Source: Acidobacteriaceae bacterium (lineage in GTDB: Bacteria > Acidobacteriota > Terriglobia > Terriglobales > Acidobacteriaceae). Taken from it: a DNA stretch of 6,202 nt. The stretch's first letter is position 1; each line of letters opens with the position of its first letter. A program made the translations under genes and the position numbers. Location of the stretch: the NCBI GenBank assembly GCA_030040395.1, contig JASHTU010000404.1, forward strand, positions 1 through 6,202, written 5' to 3'. Positions 1-6,193 of the stretch are shown here, piece after piece. Under the pieces are notes generated by a model. The model was not told where the DNA came from and ran no database searches. It worked only from the letters and a program-made list of their open reading frames with translations.

Positions 1-45
1 GTGTATTGGGATGAAGGGTCGGGAACGATCAAGTTGTTGGGGTAA
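1..45 (+). CDS. C-terminal end of an upstream protein (partial)
   Basis: Frame 1 reads VYWDEGSGTIKLLG and then TAA at 43-45. The peptide has a normal protein-like composition, and its stop lies 21 bases before the GTG of the next gene, with that gene's ribosome binding site in between. This is typical operon spacing. The fragment is too short to assign to a family. DUF1080 genes are often next to Gfo/Idh/MocA-family sugar oxidoreductases, and an aromatic-rich short tail would suit one, but that is an inference from context only. Bases 1-45 could also be non-coding. Confidence 0.5.
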   Translation: MYWDEGSGTIKLLG

Positions 46-50
46 GAAAA

Positions 51-57
51 GAAGGAG
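51..57 (+). promoter_or_regulatory. Ribosome binding site for the DUF1080 gene
   Basis: GAAGGAG lies 9 bases upstream of the GTG at 67. It supports a GTG start, which also places a complete signal peptide at the N-terminus. No promoter is visible in the 21 bases after the upstream stop, which fits co-transcription. Confidence 0.7.
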
Positions 58-66
58 CAAAGCGAA

Positions 67-1017
67 GTGAAAACCGCGAAGTTTGTGGTTGCGGCGGCGG
101 TTGCGGTTGCTTTCTGCTGGGGTGGGAACTTCTTGCCGGCGCAAACCGCGAGTGCCAAAGCGTTCATTGGCCGGTGGGACCTGACGCTGAAGGCGCCGGA
201 CGGCGAGCATCCCTCGTGGATCGAGATCACCGACAAAGGCGGCAAGCCGGCGGCGCTGTTCACGGGGCGGTGGGGCAACGCGCGGCCGCTGCCCAAGATC
301 GAAATCGACGCCGACACGGTGATGTTCGTCTCGCCGAAGGTCGTGGAGAACAGCAAGGACGATCTGGTCTTCAAAGGCACGCTGACCGGCAAGACACTGA
401 GCGGAACAATTGCCGGATTTGAAGGGCCGGCGTGGACGTGGACGGGCGTGCGGGCGCCGTCGCTCGCGCGGACCAAGGCTCCGGAGTGGGGTGAGCAGAT
501 AGAACTGTTCGACGGCAAGGACCTCACGGGCTGGCGCGAAAGCGGAGCGAGCGAGAAGCACTGGACGGTGCAGGACGGGAGCATGGTGAGCCCGGGGAAC
601 GGCCCCGAGATCATCAGTGACAAGAAGTTCGAAGACTTCCGGCTGCATGTGGAGTTCAATTGCGGCAAGGACGCGAACAGCGGGGTGTATCTGCGCGGAC
701 GGTATGAAGTGCAGATCGAGACAGAATCGGAGGCCGAGCCGCCGAGCCAACATACGGGCGGGGTGTACGGGTTTCTCGATCCCAGGCCAGAGCAGCCTCG
801 CTCACCGGACAAGTGGCAAACGTTTGACGTTACTTTGATCGGGCGGCGCGTGACCGTGGTGCAGAACGGTGTGACGGTGATCAATAACAGGGAGATTCCC
901 GGGCTGACGGGTGGCGCGCTCGACAGCCACGAGGGACTGCCGGGGCCGATCTATCTGCAGGGCAGCGAGAAGGGGCAGGTCAGGTTCCGGAAAGTCACAC
1001 TGACGCCGGCGAAGTGA
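67..1017 (+). CDS. Secreted lipocalin-like + DUF1080 (3-keto-glycoside hydrolase/lyase-type) protein
   Basis: The 316-residue protein starts at GTG. Residues 1-30 are a Sec signal peptide: Lys at 2 and 5, a hydrophobic Ala/Val core, and likely cleavage after the ASA at 28-30. Residues about 31-130 form a small beta-rich domain (FIGRWDLTL near the start, GTLTGKTLSGTI later) that resembles the lipocalin-like domain found in front of some DUF1080 proteins. From about residue 143 to 313 is a complete DUF1080 domain (Pfam PF06439), shown by LFDGKDLTGW near 147-156, NSGVYLRGRYEVQI from 204, a TGGVYG motif, a WQTFDV strand and GLPGPIYLQG at 290-299. Studied members of this family act on 3-keto-glycosides, by hydrolysis or by elimination/hydration, after a sugar oxidoreductase has oxidised C3. 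Location is probably periplasmic. The substrate cannot be read from sequence. The domain assignment is firm; the pathway role is inferred. Confidence 0.9.
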   Translation: MKTAKFVVAAAVAVAFCWGGNFLPAQTASAKAFIGRWDLTLKAPDGEHPSWIEITDKGGKPAALFTGRWGNARPLPKIEIDADTVMFVSPKVVENSKDDLVFKGTLTGKTLSGTIAGFEGPAWTWTGVRAPSLARTKAPEWGEQIELFDGKDLTGWRESGASEKHWTVQDGSMVSPGNGPEIISDKKFEDFRLHVEFNCGKDANSGVYLRGRYEVQIETESEAEPPSQHTGGVYGFLDPRPEQPRSPDKWQTFDVTLIGRRVTVVQNGVTVINNREIPGLTGGALDSHEGLPGPIYLQGSEKGQVRFRKVTLTPAK

Positions 1018-1324
1018 GAAAGAAAGCGGCCTTAGTAGGGCTGGCGGAGTTAGGACGGCGTTGCCCGGGTGAGAGGACCGAGGCCCTTTGAAGAAGGCTC
1101 GGAATGTCGAAGTCACCGATGGGGGTCGCCCGTTCCTCAAGCTTCGAGTTACGAGACTGGAGAGGCTGGACCGTGTTGACGAAAGCGAGTTCGCGCCGCC
1201 GGTAGATGCAGTGAATCTGTCGGGGATCGGAGTTTCCGGCGTCTCCATGACTCCTCTGAAGGCGGCGCCAATCGATGCTTCCGCTGGATTGAGTTTACCG
1301 AGCAACGATCATTGGAAATCTTCG
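1018..1324 (+). other. Unassigned 307-base gap, open in the frame of the next gene
   Basis: No recognisable gene or RNA and no convincing terminator is seen here. The forward frame stays open from a TTG at 1088 into the dehydrogenase, and an SD-like AGAGGA lies at 1072-1077, 10 bases before that TTG. Translated, it would add 79 residues that match no part of the shikimate dehydrogenase fold I know. The opposite strand is also open across 802-1305. The stretch could be a real N-terminal extension, a decayed gene or repeat, or plain intergenic DNA that happens to lack stops in GC-rich sequence. Confidence 0.4.
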
Positions 1325-2206
1325 ATGCCCCAAGAACTCAATTTCAAACAGGAGCTGGTTGGCTGCTTCGGCTTTCCAGTAGCGGAGAATCCGACTCAGG
1401 CCATGGTGGAACCAGCTTTTCGTGCAATGGGGTTGGATTGGCGTTATCTCACTCTCGAAGTCCGGCCCGAGAACCTTGCGGCGGCGGTTGCTGGAGCCAG
1501 AGCCTTCGGCTTCCGCGGATTTAACTGCACCATTCCACACAAAGTCGCGGTCATCCAGCAGCTCGACGGACTTGGCGCATCGGCATCGCTGATAGGAGCG
1601 GTCAACTGCGTGGTCAATCGCGATGGGTTGTTCATCGGTGAGAACACTGACGGCAAGGGCTTCGTCGCCAGCTTTCGTTCGCTCGCCGATCCCCGCGGAA
1701 AATCCCTCGTCCTCCTCGGCGCGGGGGGCGCAGCGCGGGCCATCGGGGTGGAAATGGCCCTGGCAGGCTGTTTGCAGATCACTCTGGTGAACCGCGACGA
1801 AATGCGTGGCCACGAGCTCGATGCACTATTCCGCGGCAAGCTGACTGAGACGGTGAAAGGCATGGGCCATGACCTCGCCGTAACCTATGTTCCATGGCGA
1901 GGCGATTTCCGCGTGCCCGCTCGCACGGACATCCTCGTAAACGCGACCTCAATCGGACTCTTCCCGGACGTCAATGCGCGCATTCCATTGGCCATGGAAA
2001 CTGTATCCGCCGAAATGATTGTTGCCGATGTGATTCCGAATCCGCCAACTACCCGGCTCGTCCGCGAGGCCCGGGAGAAAGGCTGCCGCGTGATTGACGG
2101 ACTCGGCATGCTCGTCGGCCAGGGTGTGATCGGCGTCGAATACTGGACCGGAAAGACGCCCGATGCGGTGGTGATGCGGCACGCGCTGGAACAAGTATTC
2201 GCATAG
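1325..2206 (+). CDS. Shikimate/quinate dehydrogenase-family oxidoreductase (AroE/YdiB-like), altered substrate pocket
   Basis: Family members reduce or oxidise shikimate, quinate or related acids with NAD(P)(H) in the cytoplasm. From the ATG at 1325 the protein has 293 residues, close to the usual 270-290. Visible motifs are GFNCTIPHK ending in the catalytic Lys73, GAVN, ENTDG with catalytic Asp109, the Rossmann loop GAGGAARA at 132-139, NATSIG at 206-211, and DGLGMLVGQG with Gln266, followed by WTGK. The N-terminal motif that is SKS in E. coli AroE reads NPT at 22-24, and the Tyr of the usual D-x-x-Y-N-P is Pro. The cofactor loop reads NRD (156-158) rather than NRT, which resembles NAD-using YdiB more than NADP-using AroE. 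The C-terminal half also looks YdiB-like. It may therefore be a catabolic or accessory paralogue rather than the housekeeping aroE. The start is uncertain: ATG 1325 has only a weak GGAAA at 1314-1318, and in-frame ATG 1247 and TTG 1088 are possible. Confidence 0.87.
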   Translation: MPQELNFKQELVGCFGFPVAENPTQAMVEPAFRAMGLDWRYLTLEVRPENLAAAVAGARAFGFRGFNCTIPHKVAVIQQLDGLGASASLIGAVNCVVNRDGLFIGENTDGKGFVASFRSLADPRGKSLVLLGAGGAARAIGVEMALAGCLQITLVNRDEMRGHELDALFRGKLTETVKGMGHDLAVTYVPWRGDFRVPARTDILVNATSIGLFPDVNARIPLAMETVSAEMIVADVIPNPPTTRLVREAREKGCRVIDGLGMLVGQGVIGVEYWTGKTPDAVVMRHALEQVFA

Positions 2207-2284
2207 GCCGGAGATCAGGCGCGCGGGAGAGCCAAGCCGTCGGCCGTGCGGCGTTACCGCTGTTCGGATCCCGGCGTCAACTGC

Positions 2285-2314
2285 TTCGCAATCGGCTGCC
2301 GCTCACTCTACAAT
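2285..2314 (+). promoter_or_regulatory. Candidate sigma70-type promoter for the DUF4185 gene
   Basis: TTCGCA at 2285-2290 (4 of 6 to TTGACA) and TACAAT at 2309-2314 (5 of 6 to TATAAT) are 18 bases apart. Transcription would begin near 2321 and give a leader of about 36 bases before the TTG at 2357. The placement inside the gap after the dehydrogenase stop suggests that the downstream gene has its own promoter. It also argues against translation starting at the in-frame GTG at 2246, which would lie upstream of the promoter. Confidence 0.4.
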
Positions 2315-2343
2315 TCCCCTGGCGTGTGTTGCCCAAATTCTTC

Positions 2344-2349
2344 AAGGAG
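2344..2349 (+). promoter_or_regulatory. Ribosome binding site that fixes a TTG start
   Basis: AAGGAG is followed by 7 bases and then TTG at 2357-2359. This is the best SD match in the region. It places the start 37 codons inside the longest open frame, directly in front of a twin-arginine signal peptide. Confidence 0.7.
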
Positions 2350-2356
2350 AACGCCC

Positions 2357-3916
2357 TTGGCTTGCGCCTCAGCACGTCTCGATCGCAGAACATTCATCAA
2401 ATCTTCCGCAGCCGCATTCGCTGTTGCCGGTTTACCGGGCAGGATGAGCGCAATCGGCTCGCAGGCGCTCATTGCCGACGTCTTCCTCGATCTAAACCGC
2501 ATTCACAAATGGGACGACGCCAATGGCGACACATGGGATCCCTTCTGGGCCGATGATGACAACCTCTACGCGTTCAATTGCGATGGCCGTGGCTTCGGTT
2601 CCAATCACATGAACCTCGCCTTCAACAAGCTCTCAGGCCAGGCGCCGGATGCGCTCGTCGGAAGCCAGGTTAACCCCATGTCGGAGTATGGCAAAGGCGG
2701 CCAGAAAGGGCCTGACAATGCCACCTGGAAAGCCTGCGGCCAGGAGTGCACCGACGGTGTGTTCTATGCCTTTGTCTCCCGGAACACCTACGGAAGCGAC
2801 AGTCACGACCCGCTCACTCGCCAGACGGCCGCGAATGCCAGCCTCATTAAGTCGACCGATCGCGGTCACACCTGGACGCGCAGCGCAAGGGAGAATTACG
2901 AACGGCCCATGTGGCCCGGAAGCTCCTTCGGTGCGCCGTTTTTCGTGCACTATGGCCGCAACGGAGGCCAAGTCGAACGGGATGGAGCCAACGAGTACGT
3001 TTATGCATGTTCGACGAACGGCTTTTGGAACGACGGTGACACCCTGATCCTGGGTCGGGTTCTTCGCTCTCAGCTGTCCCGTCTGAACAGCGCCGACTGG
3101 GAATATCTGTCTGCTTCCGACGGAAGCGCAACGTCGAGCTGGTCTCGCTCTATCGATCGCTCCATACCAATCTTGGACCGCGCAGCGCGCTGCGGGCAGA
3201 CTCCCATCACCTTCGTCCGTGAACTCGGCGTGTACCTGCTCGTTTCCTGGTACAACACAGAGACCATGACCCGATGGTTCGAGCCCAATCGCATGCGGTA
3301 CGACTTCTATCAGGCGCCTCATCCGTGGGGTCCTTGGACTCAAGCCGGATCCGTGGATGACTCCTTTCTTGGCCCCCGCTGGCACATGTACGGGCCCAGT
3401 ATCTGTGCCGCCTTTCAGCAGCGCCTTGGAGACGACATCGAGCTCTCCCTCTTCACCTCCGGATGCCCTTTCGACGACGTCCCCACCTCGCCGTACAAGA
3501 TGTGGCGCGTTCCGCTGGTGCTCAAATTGAAACCGGTCCCATCTTCCCGCTTCGTTCCCGCGACGGATTCGGAGATCCAATACACGGGCCTGTGGTTTCC
3601 GTGGACCACAATTGAAGATGCCGCCGGGAACGGCCTTCCCCGGGCCGCCCAGTCAAAGGGCGCCTCCGCCGAGTTTTCGTTCACCGGGACAGGGATCGAC
3701 TATATCGGCGAGAAGACCGTGGGCCTGGGCGAGGTCGATATTTTCCTGAATGGCGAAAAGCAAGGCGCGACCTCTCTCCTGGTCAACGATTTTCCGGTGC
3801 TGCTGGGGGTCACCTTGTATTCAAAGCAGGGCCTCGTCCGCGGCAAACATACGCTCAAAATCGTTTGTCGTTCCGATGCCCGGATCAACTTGCAAGGATT
3901 CCGCGTTTACGCCTGA
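2357..3916 (+). CDS. Tat-exported DUF4185-like beta-propeller protein with C-terminal beta-sandwich
   Basis: From the TTG at 2357 the protein has 519 residues. Residues 9-15 (DRRTFIK) are a twin-arginine motif, followed by a hydrophobic Ala-rich stretch to about 28, so export is in folded form by the Tat route. The body (about 40-400) resembles DUF4185 and related five-bladed propellers of glycosidase and sialidase type: GDTWDPFWADDDNLY at 57-71, an Asp-box STDRGHTW at 166-173, GRVLRSQL, and the APHPWGPW motif at 320-327. Residues about 405-519 look like a galactose-binding-type beta-sandwich (FSFTGTGIDYIGE, a DIFLNG strand, GKHTLKIV near the end), so they may bind glycan or anchor the protein. 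Several Cys residues are spread along the exported part. No catalytic residues can be named because the family is uncharacterised. It faces a GH39 gene end to end, which supports a carbohydrate role by context. A longer version from GTG 2246 would bury the Tat signal internally and is unlikely. Confidence 0.8.
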   Translation: MACASARLDRRTFIKSSAAAFAVAGLPGRMSAIGSQALIADVFLDLNRIHKWDDANGDTWDPFWADDDNLYAFNCDGRGFGSNHMNLAFNKLSGQAPDALVGSQVNPMSEYGKGGQKGPDNATWKACGQECTDGVFYAFVSRNTYGSDSHDPLTRQTAANASLIKSTDRGHTWTRSARENYERPMWPGSSFGAPFFVHYGRNGGQVERDGANEYVYACSTNGFWNDGDTLILGRVLRSQLSRLNSADWEYLSASDGSATSSWSRSIDRSIPILDRAARCGQTPITFVRELGVYLLVSWYNTETMTRWFEPNRMRYDFYQAPHPWGPWTQAGSVDDSFLGPRWHMYGPSICAAFQQRLGDDIELSLFTSGCPFDDVPTSPYKMWRVPLVLKLKPVPSSRFVPATDSEIQYTGLWFPWTTIEDAAGNGLPRAAQSKGASAEFSFTGTGIDYIGEKTVGLGEVDIFLNGEKQGATSLLVNDFPVLLGVTLYSKQGLVRGKHTLKIVCRSDARINLQGFRVYA

Positions 3917-3983
3917 TTGGCAGCGCGAGGATAGACCAGGCTCATTGAGAAGCTAAGAATTGGCTTCCGGCGCCGCCTCGGCA

Positions 3984-4017
3984 GCGTGAACAGGCGTGGT
4001 TGTTTCCCGCTCACGCC
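3984..4017. terminator. Inverted repeats between convergent genes, weak terminator candidate
   Basis: Two overlapping perfect 6-base inverted repeats lie here. GCGTGA at 3984-3989 pairs with TCACGC at 4011-4016. Alternatively GGCGTG at 3993-3998 pairs with CACGCC at 4012-4017, with a 13-base loop. The second touches the TAG of the minus-strand gene at 4018-4020. No clear U-run follows on either strand, so intrinsic termination is uncertain. The position between two convergent stops is where a shared terminator would be expected. Confidence 0.3.
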
Positions 4018-5703
4018 CTACCACTGCAAATGCATCAGCGATGTAGCCTGGCGCGGCAGGCTCGTGGCGACGGTTACCTCGCCTTGGCTGGCGTCAAGCC
4101 AGTCGGGAGAAGTCAAAAGCTGCAACTGCCCCGCCGCCTTGAGCTGTGCATATTGCTCCGGAGTCGGAGCCTCGGGCGAACCCATCGCCTTCCAAACCGT
4201 ATAGGCATTGCTGTGTGTTTCATCGATCTGGTAGCGCTCCAGCAGAACTCGCTTCACGCCGGCAGGGATTCCAGTGATGCTGACCTTCACTTCCGCATCG
4301 GGCGCGGGCGTGTCGTCGTCGTGATAATTCCACAGCAGGATGGCGGCTTGGCGCTCGCCTTTGGTGGCGAAGGCGTCGATGTCCGGCGCGTGGCGGACGC
4401 CTTCGCTGACCAGTTCGTTGAGCGGCATGGCCCCAATGCTGCTCGTCGCTGCGCGTTCGCCAGACATAAGTCCGGCCATGCGGAATAGATTCAGTATGGG
4501 TTTGTCGATTCCGTTGGTGGCGAGGGTCCGGAAGCCCTCGAAGTAGCCCGTGTTCTCGAATTCAAACGCCCACGACAGCATGGCGATCAGGTTCACCTTG
4601 TACTCGTCCGCGAGGTCGACTATAGCCTTCATGGCGGTTGCGGTATAGGAGGGATAAAGCGGCCCGTTCCGGTAGGCGTTTGCCGGGTTCACTTTCATTG
4701 AGCAGGCGGCGCAGCCCTCCGGATCGGACTCGCTCAAAATAATGGGCAGAAGAATGAATTGCGGATACCTGGCCACGATTTGAAAGCCTCGTTGCACCGA
4801 CTTCAATTCCACTGCGATGCCCATCTGCACGTGTCCGTCGACCACGGTTGGCCGGCCCTTGGGATGGAACGAGATGAAGCTGAGCGGCACGGGCTTGCCG
4901 TCGGCCGCGCTTTTATCGTGGAGGCAATGTTGCAGAAAGCTATCTAGAAAGGCGGCCGCCTTGGGGTTCGCCGGCCCGGTGCTCGCCGGCCCGCCCACCA
5001 TGGCGCCGGGCAGCGCCTCGCGCACCCCCGCCACGGCGTAATCATAAAGCTTAAAATACTCGGCCGGCGTTCCGTGCCAGTAGACAATGTCGGGCTCGTT
5101 CCATACTTCGAAATACCACGTGCTCACCTCCTGCCTCCCGTAGCGCTCGACGAGATGCTGCACATAGTGGCGGATAAGGTCGCCCCACATCCGGTAATCC
5201 TTGGGCGGATTGTTGGAGGCGCCACCCATGGTTGGAGCGGGATAGTGAAGCTCATAGGCGGTAATTCCGGGAACGGCGGCGGCGAGATCCTTGGGCATAA
5301 AGCCAAGCTCCACCAGCGGCCGAACCCCGGCCTGCTGATAAGCGTCAAAGATTTGGTCGGTGATGGTGAAGTCGTAAACCGGCTTGCCGTTCTTGTCCAG
5401 GCTGAATACATTGGACGAGCTCCACTTCAGCTCCGCCACTCCATTCCCCGAAGTAAGCAGGTGGTGGGCGCGAATGTAAACCGGCGCAGGGCTCAGGTCG
5501 TGCAGTTCCCTGAGCAGTTGGCGGCCGTATTTCATGGTGGTGTAATCGGATTCGTCATAGCCGAACCATCTGTAGATCGGCTCATAGGGGCCCTGCGTCT
5601 TTGACAAATCCACGCTCACGTTCACCTGCGCCCTGGCCAAGGCTGGGCACACAATGGCCGCCATGGCCGCGCTCAAAATCCATCCCCACCCTCGCGTTTT
5701 CAT
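4018..5703 (-). CDS. Secreted glycoside hydrolase family 39 enzyme (beta-xylosidase type)
   Basis: The 561-residue protein from the ATG at 5701-5703 has a Sec signal peptide (residues 1-25, cleavage after ARA before Gln26). The catalytic (beta/alpha)8 barrel has hallmark GH39 strings: RPLVELGFMPKDLA, the NPPKDYRMWGDLIRHYVQHL stretch, and WYFEVWNEPD with the predicted acid/base Glu203. LPIILSESDPEG carries the predicted nucleophile Glu325. The two Glu are 122 residues apart, close to the spacing in characterised GH39 xylosidases. VGGPAS and FISFHPKG fit the same fold. The C-terminal part (about 430-550) is the accessory beta-sandwich, with DETHSNAYTVWKAMGSPEAP and a final SLPRQATSL strand. GH39 enzymes are retaining beta-xylosidases or alpha-L-iduronidases with other activities known, so the exact substrate is open. 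Everything needed for activity appears intact. The start is set by a strong ribosome binding site; a 14-residue longer frame from 5745 would put Arg-rich sequence before the signal. Confidence 0.93.
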   Translation of the reverse strand: MKTRGWGWILSAAMAAIVCPALARAQVNVSVDLSKTQGPYEPIYRWFGYDESDYTTMKYGRQLLRELHDLSPAPVYIRAHHLLTSGNGVAELKWSSSNVFSLDKNGKPVYDFTITDQIFDAYQQAGVRPLVELGFMPKDLAAAVPGITAYELHYPAPTMGGASNNPPKDYRMWGDLIRHYVQHLVERYGRQEVSTWYFEVWNEPDIVYWHGTPAEYFKLYDYAVAGVREALPGAMVGGPASTGPANPKAAAFLDSFLQHCLHDKSAADGKPVPLSFISFHPKGRPTVVDGHVQMGIAVELKSVQRGFQIVARYPQFILLPIILSESDPEGCAACSMKVNPANAYRNGPLYPSYTATAMKAIVDLADEYKVNLIAMLSWAFEFENTGYFEGFRTLATNGIDKPILNLFRMAGLMSGERAATSSIGAMPLNELVSEGVRHAPDIDAFATKGERQAAILLWNYHDDDTPAPDAEVKVSITGIPAGVKRVLLERYQIDETHSNAYTVWKAMGSPEAPTPEQYAQLKAAGQLQLLTSPDWLDASQGEVTVATSLPRQATSLMHLQW

Positions 5704-5710
5704 CCTGATC

Positions 5711-5717
5711 TCTCCCC
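5711..5717 (-). promoter_or_regulatory. Ribosome binding site of the GH39 gene
   Basis: On the minus strand GGGGAGA sits 7 bases before the ATG at 5703. It selects this start, which begins exactly at the signal peptide, over the upstream in-frame ATG at 5745. Confidence 0.7.
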
Positions 5718-6044
5718 GCCGTCGAGATTGCAGTCGCCGCGCCAAGGTGTTCGGCTGCGGCAGCCTCGTCTCCTATCCCCGATCATGATTCGTCTTCCTT
5801 GCATGTGGCCACAGAATTCCTTATTCCTCCTCCGCAGCGCAATCGCCGTCCGGCATCCGGCAATCGTTGTATGGGAGAAACCTAGCATTTTGCCATCTCG
5901 CGGAGCAGCCGCGCGCCAACTTGCCCACTTCGCACCGAGGAGACAAACCCGTCCCGCTTTTTCGACCCCAGCCTGTAGACGCCGCAAAATCCGTGACTTG
6001 AGGGGCAGAAGGGCCTCCCGGATCGTTTTTGCCCGCCGCCGAAG
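5718..6044. other. Divergent intergenic region without a recognised gene
   Basis: Short open frames on both strands here are Arg-rich and show no family features. A GC hairpin (CGCGG 5899-5903 with CCGCG 5909-5913, 5-base loop) has no adjacent U-run. On the minus strand a poor promoter-like pair can be made (TGGCAA from 5889-5894 and ATACAA from 5867-5872, spacer 16), which might serve the GH39 gene, but the match is weak. I see no operator-like palindrome that I would assign to a regulator. Confidence 0.4.
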
Positions 6045-6071
6045 TTGATTTGAAAGCGAAACCGCTATAAT
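6045..6071 (+). promoter_or_regulatory. Sigma70-type promoter for the right-edge gene
   Basis: A perfect TATAAT lies at 6066-6071. TTGATT at 6045-6050 is the best -35 at a usable distance, with a short 15-base spacer. A TTGAAA at 6050-6055 matches better but is too close. Transcription would start near 6078, about 115 bases upstream of the ATG at 6194. Confidence 0.5.
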
Positions 6072-6083
6072 GTTGCTAGATTG

Positions 6084-6138
6084 CGGGAGCTGACGTCTCC
6101 GGGGATTGCCGGGGCCGTGCCCGTAGATTTGTATTTTT
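6084..6138 (+). promoter_or_regulatory. Structured 5' leader with competing hairpins
   Basis: Three stems can form in the predicted leader: GGAG 6086-6089 with CTCC 6097-6100; CTCCGG 6097-6102 with CCGGGG 6109-6114 (one G-U pair); and GGGC 6112-6115 with GCCC 6119-6122. The middle stem excludes both others. The last is followed, after 5 bases, by a T-rich run at 6128-6138. That layout resembles a transcription attenuator, but the gap before the T-run is long and no known riboswitch consensus was recognised. Confidence 0.3.
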
Positions 6139-6193
6139 CACGCAGCGAAGCGCACCTTAACCCTCAAAGGGATAGAACACAGGAGATCGGCAC

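Noticed and set aside
802..1305. A 167-codon minus-strand open frame
   Set aside because: It runs antisense through the end of the DUF1080 gene, and its product is Ser/Arg/Pro-rich with no recognisable motif. The part over 1018-1305 is kept as an open question only.
2633..3580. A 315-codon minus-strand open frame inside the Tat-protein gene
   Set aside because: It is antisense to a gene with clear motifs and a Tat signal, has no family features, and is the kind of stop-free shadow expected in GC-rich DNA.
4000..5604. Plus-strand open frames at 4000-4488 and 5074-5604
   Set aside because: Both lie opposite the strongly supported GH39 gene and have no recognisable motifs.
5899..5913. A 5-base GC hairpin as a terminator
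   Set aside because: No U-run follows on either strand, and no gene ends nearby.
5700..6048. Overlapping open frames in the divergent gap (106 codons plus, 95 codons minus)
   Set aside because: Both are Arg-rich with no domain features. The minus-strand one overlaps the GH39 ribosome binding site, and neither has a convincing start signal.
6074..6140. A known riboswitch class in the right-edge leader
   Set aside because: I compared it by eye with ZTP, SAM/SAH, glycine and preQ1 motifs and found no match, so only a generic structured leader is claimed.
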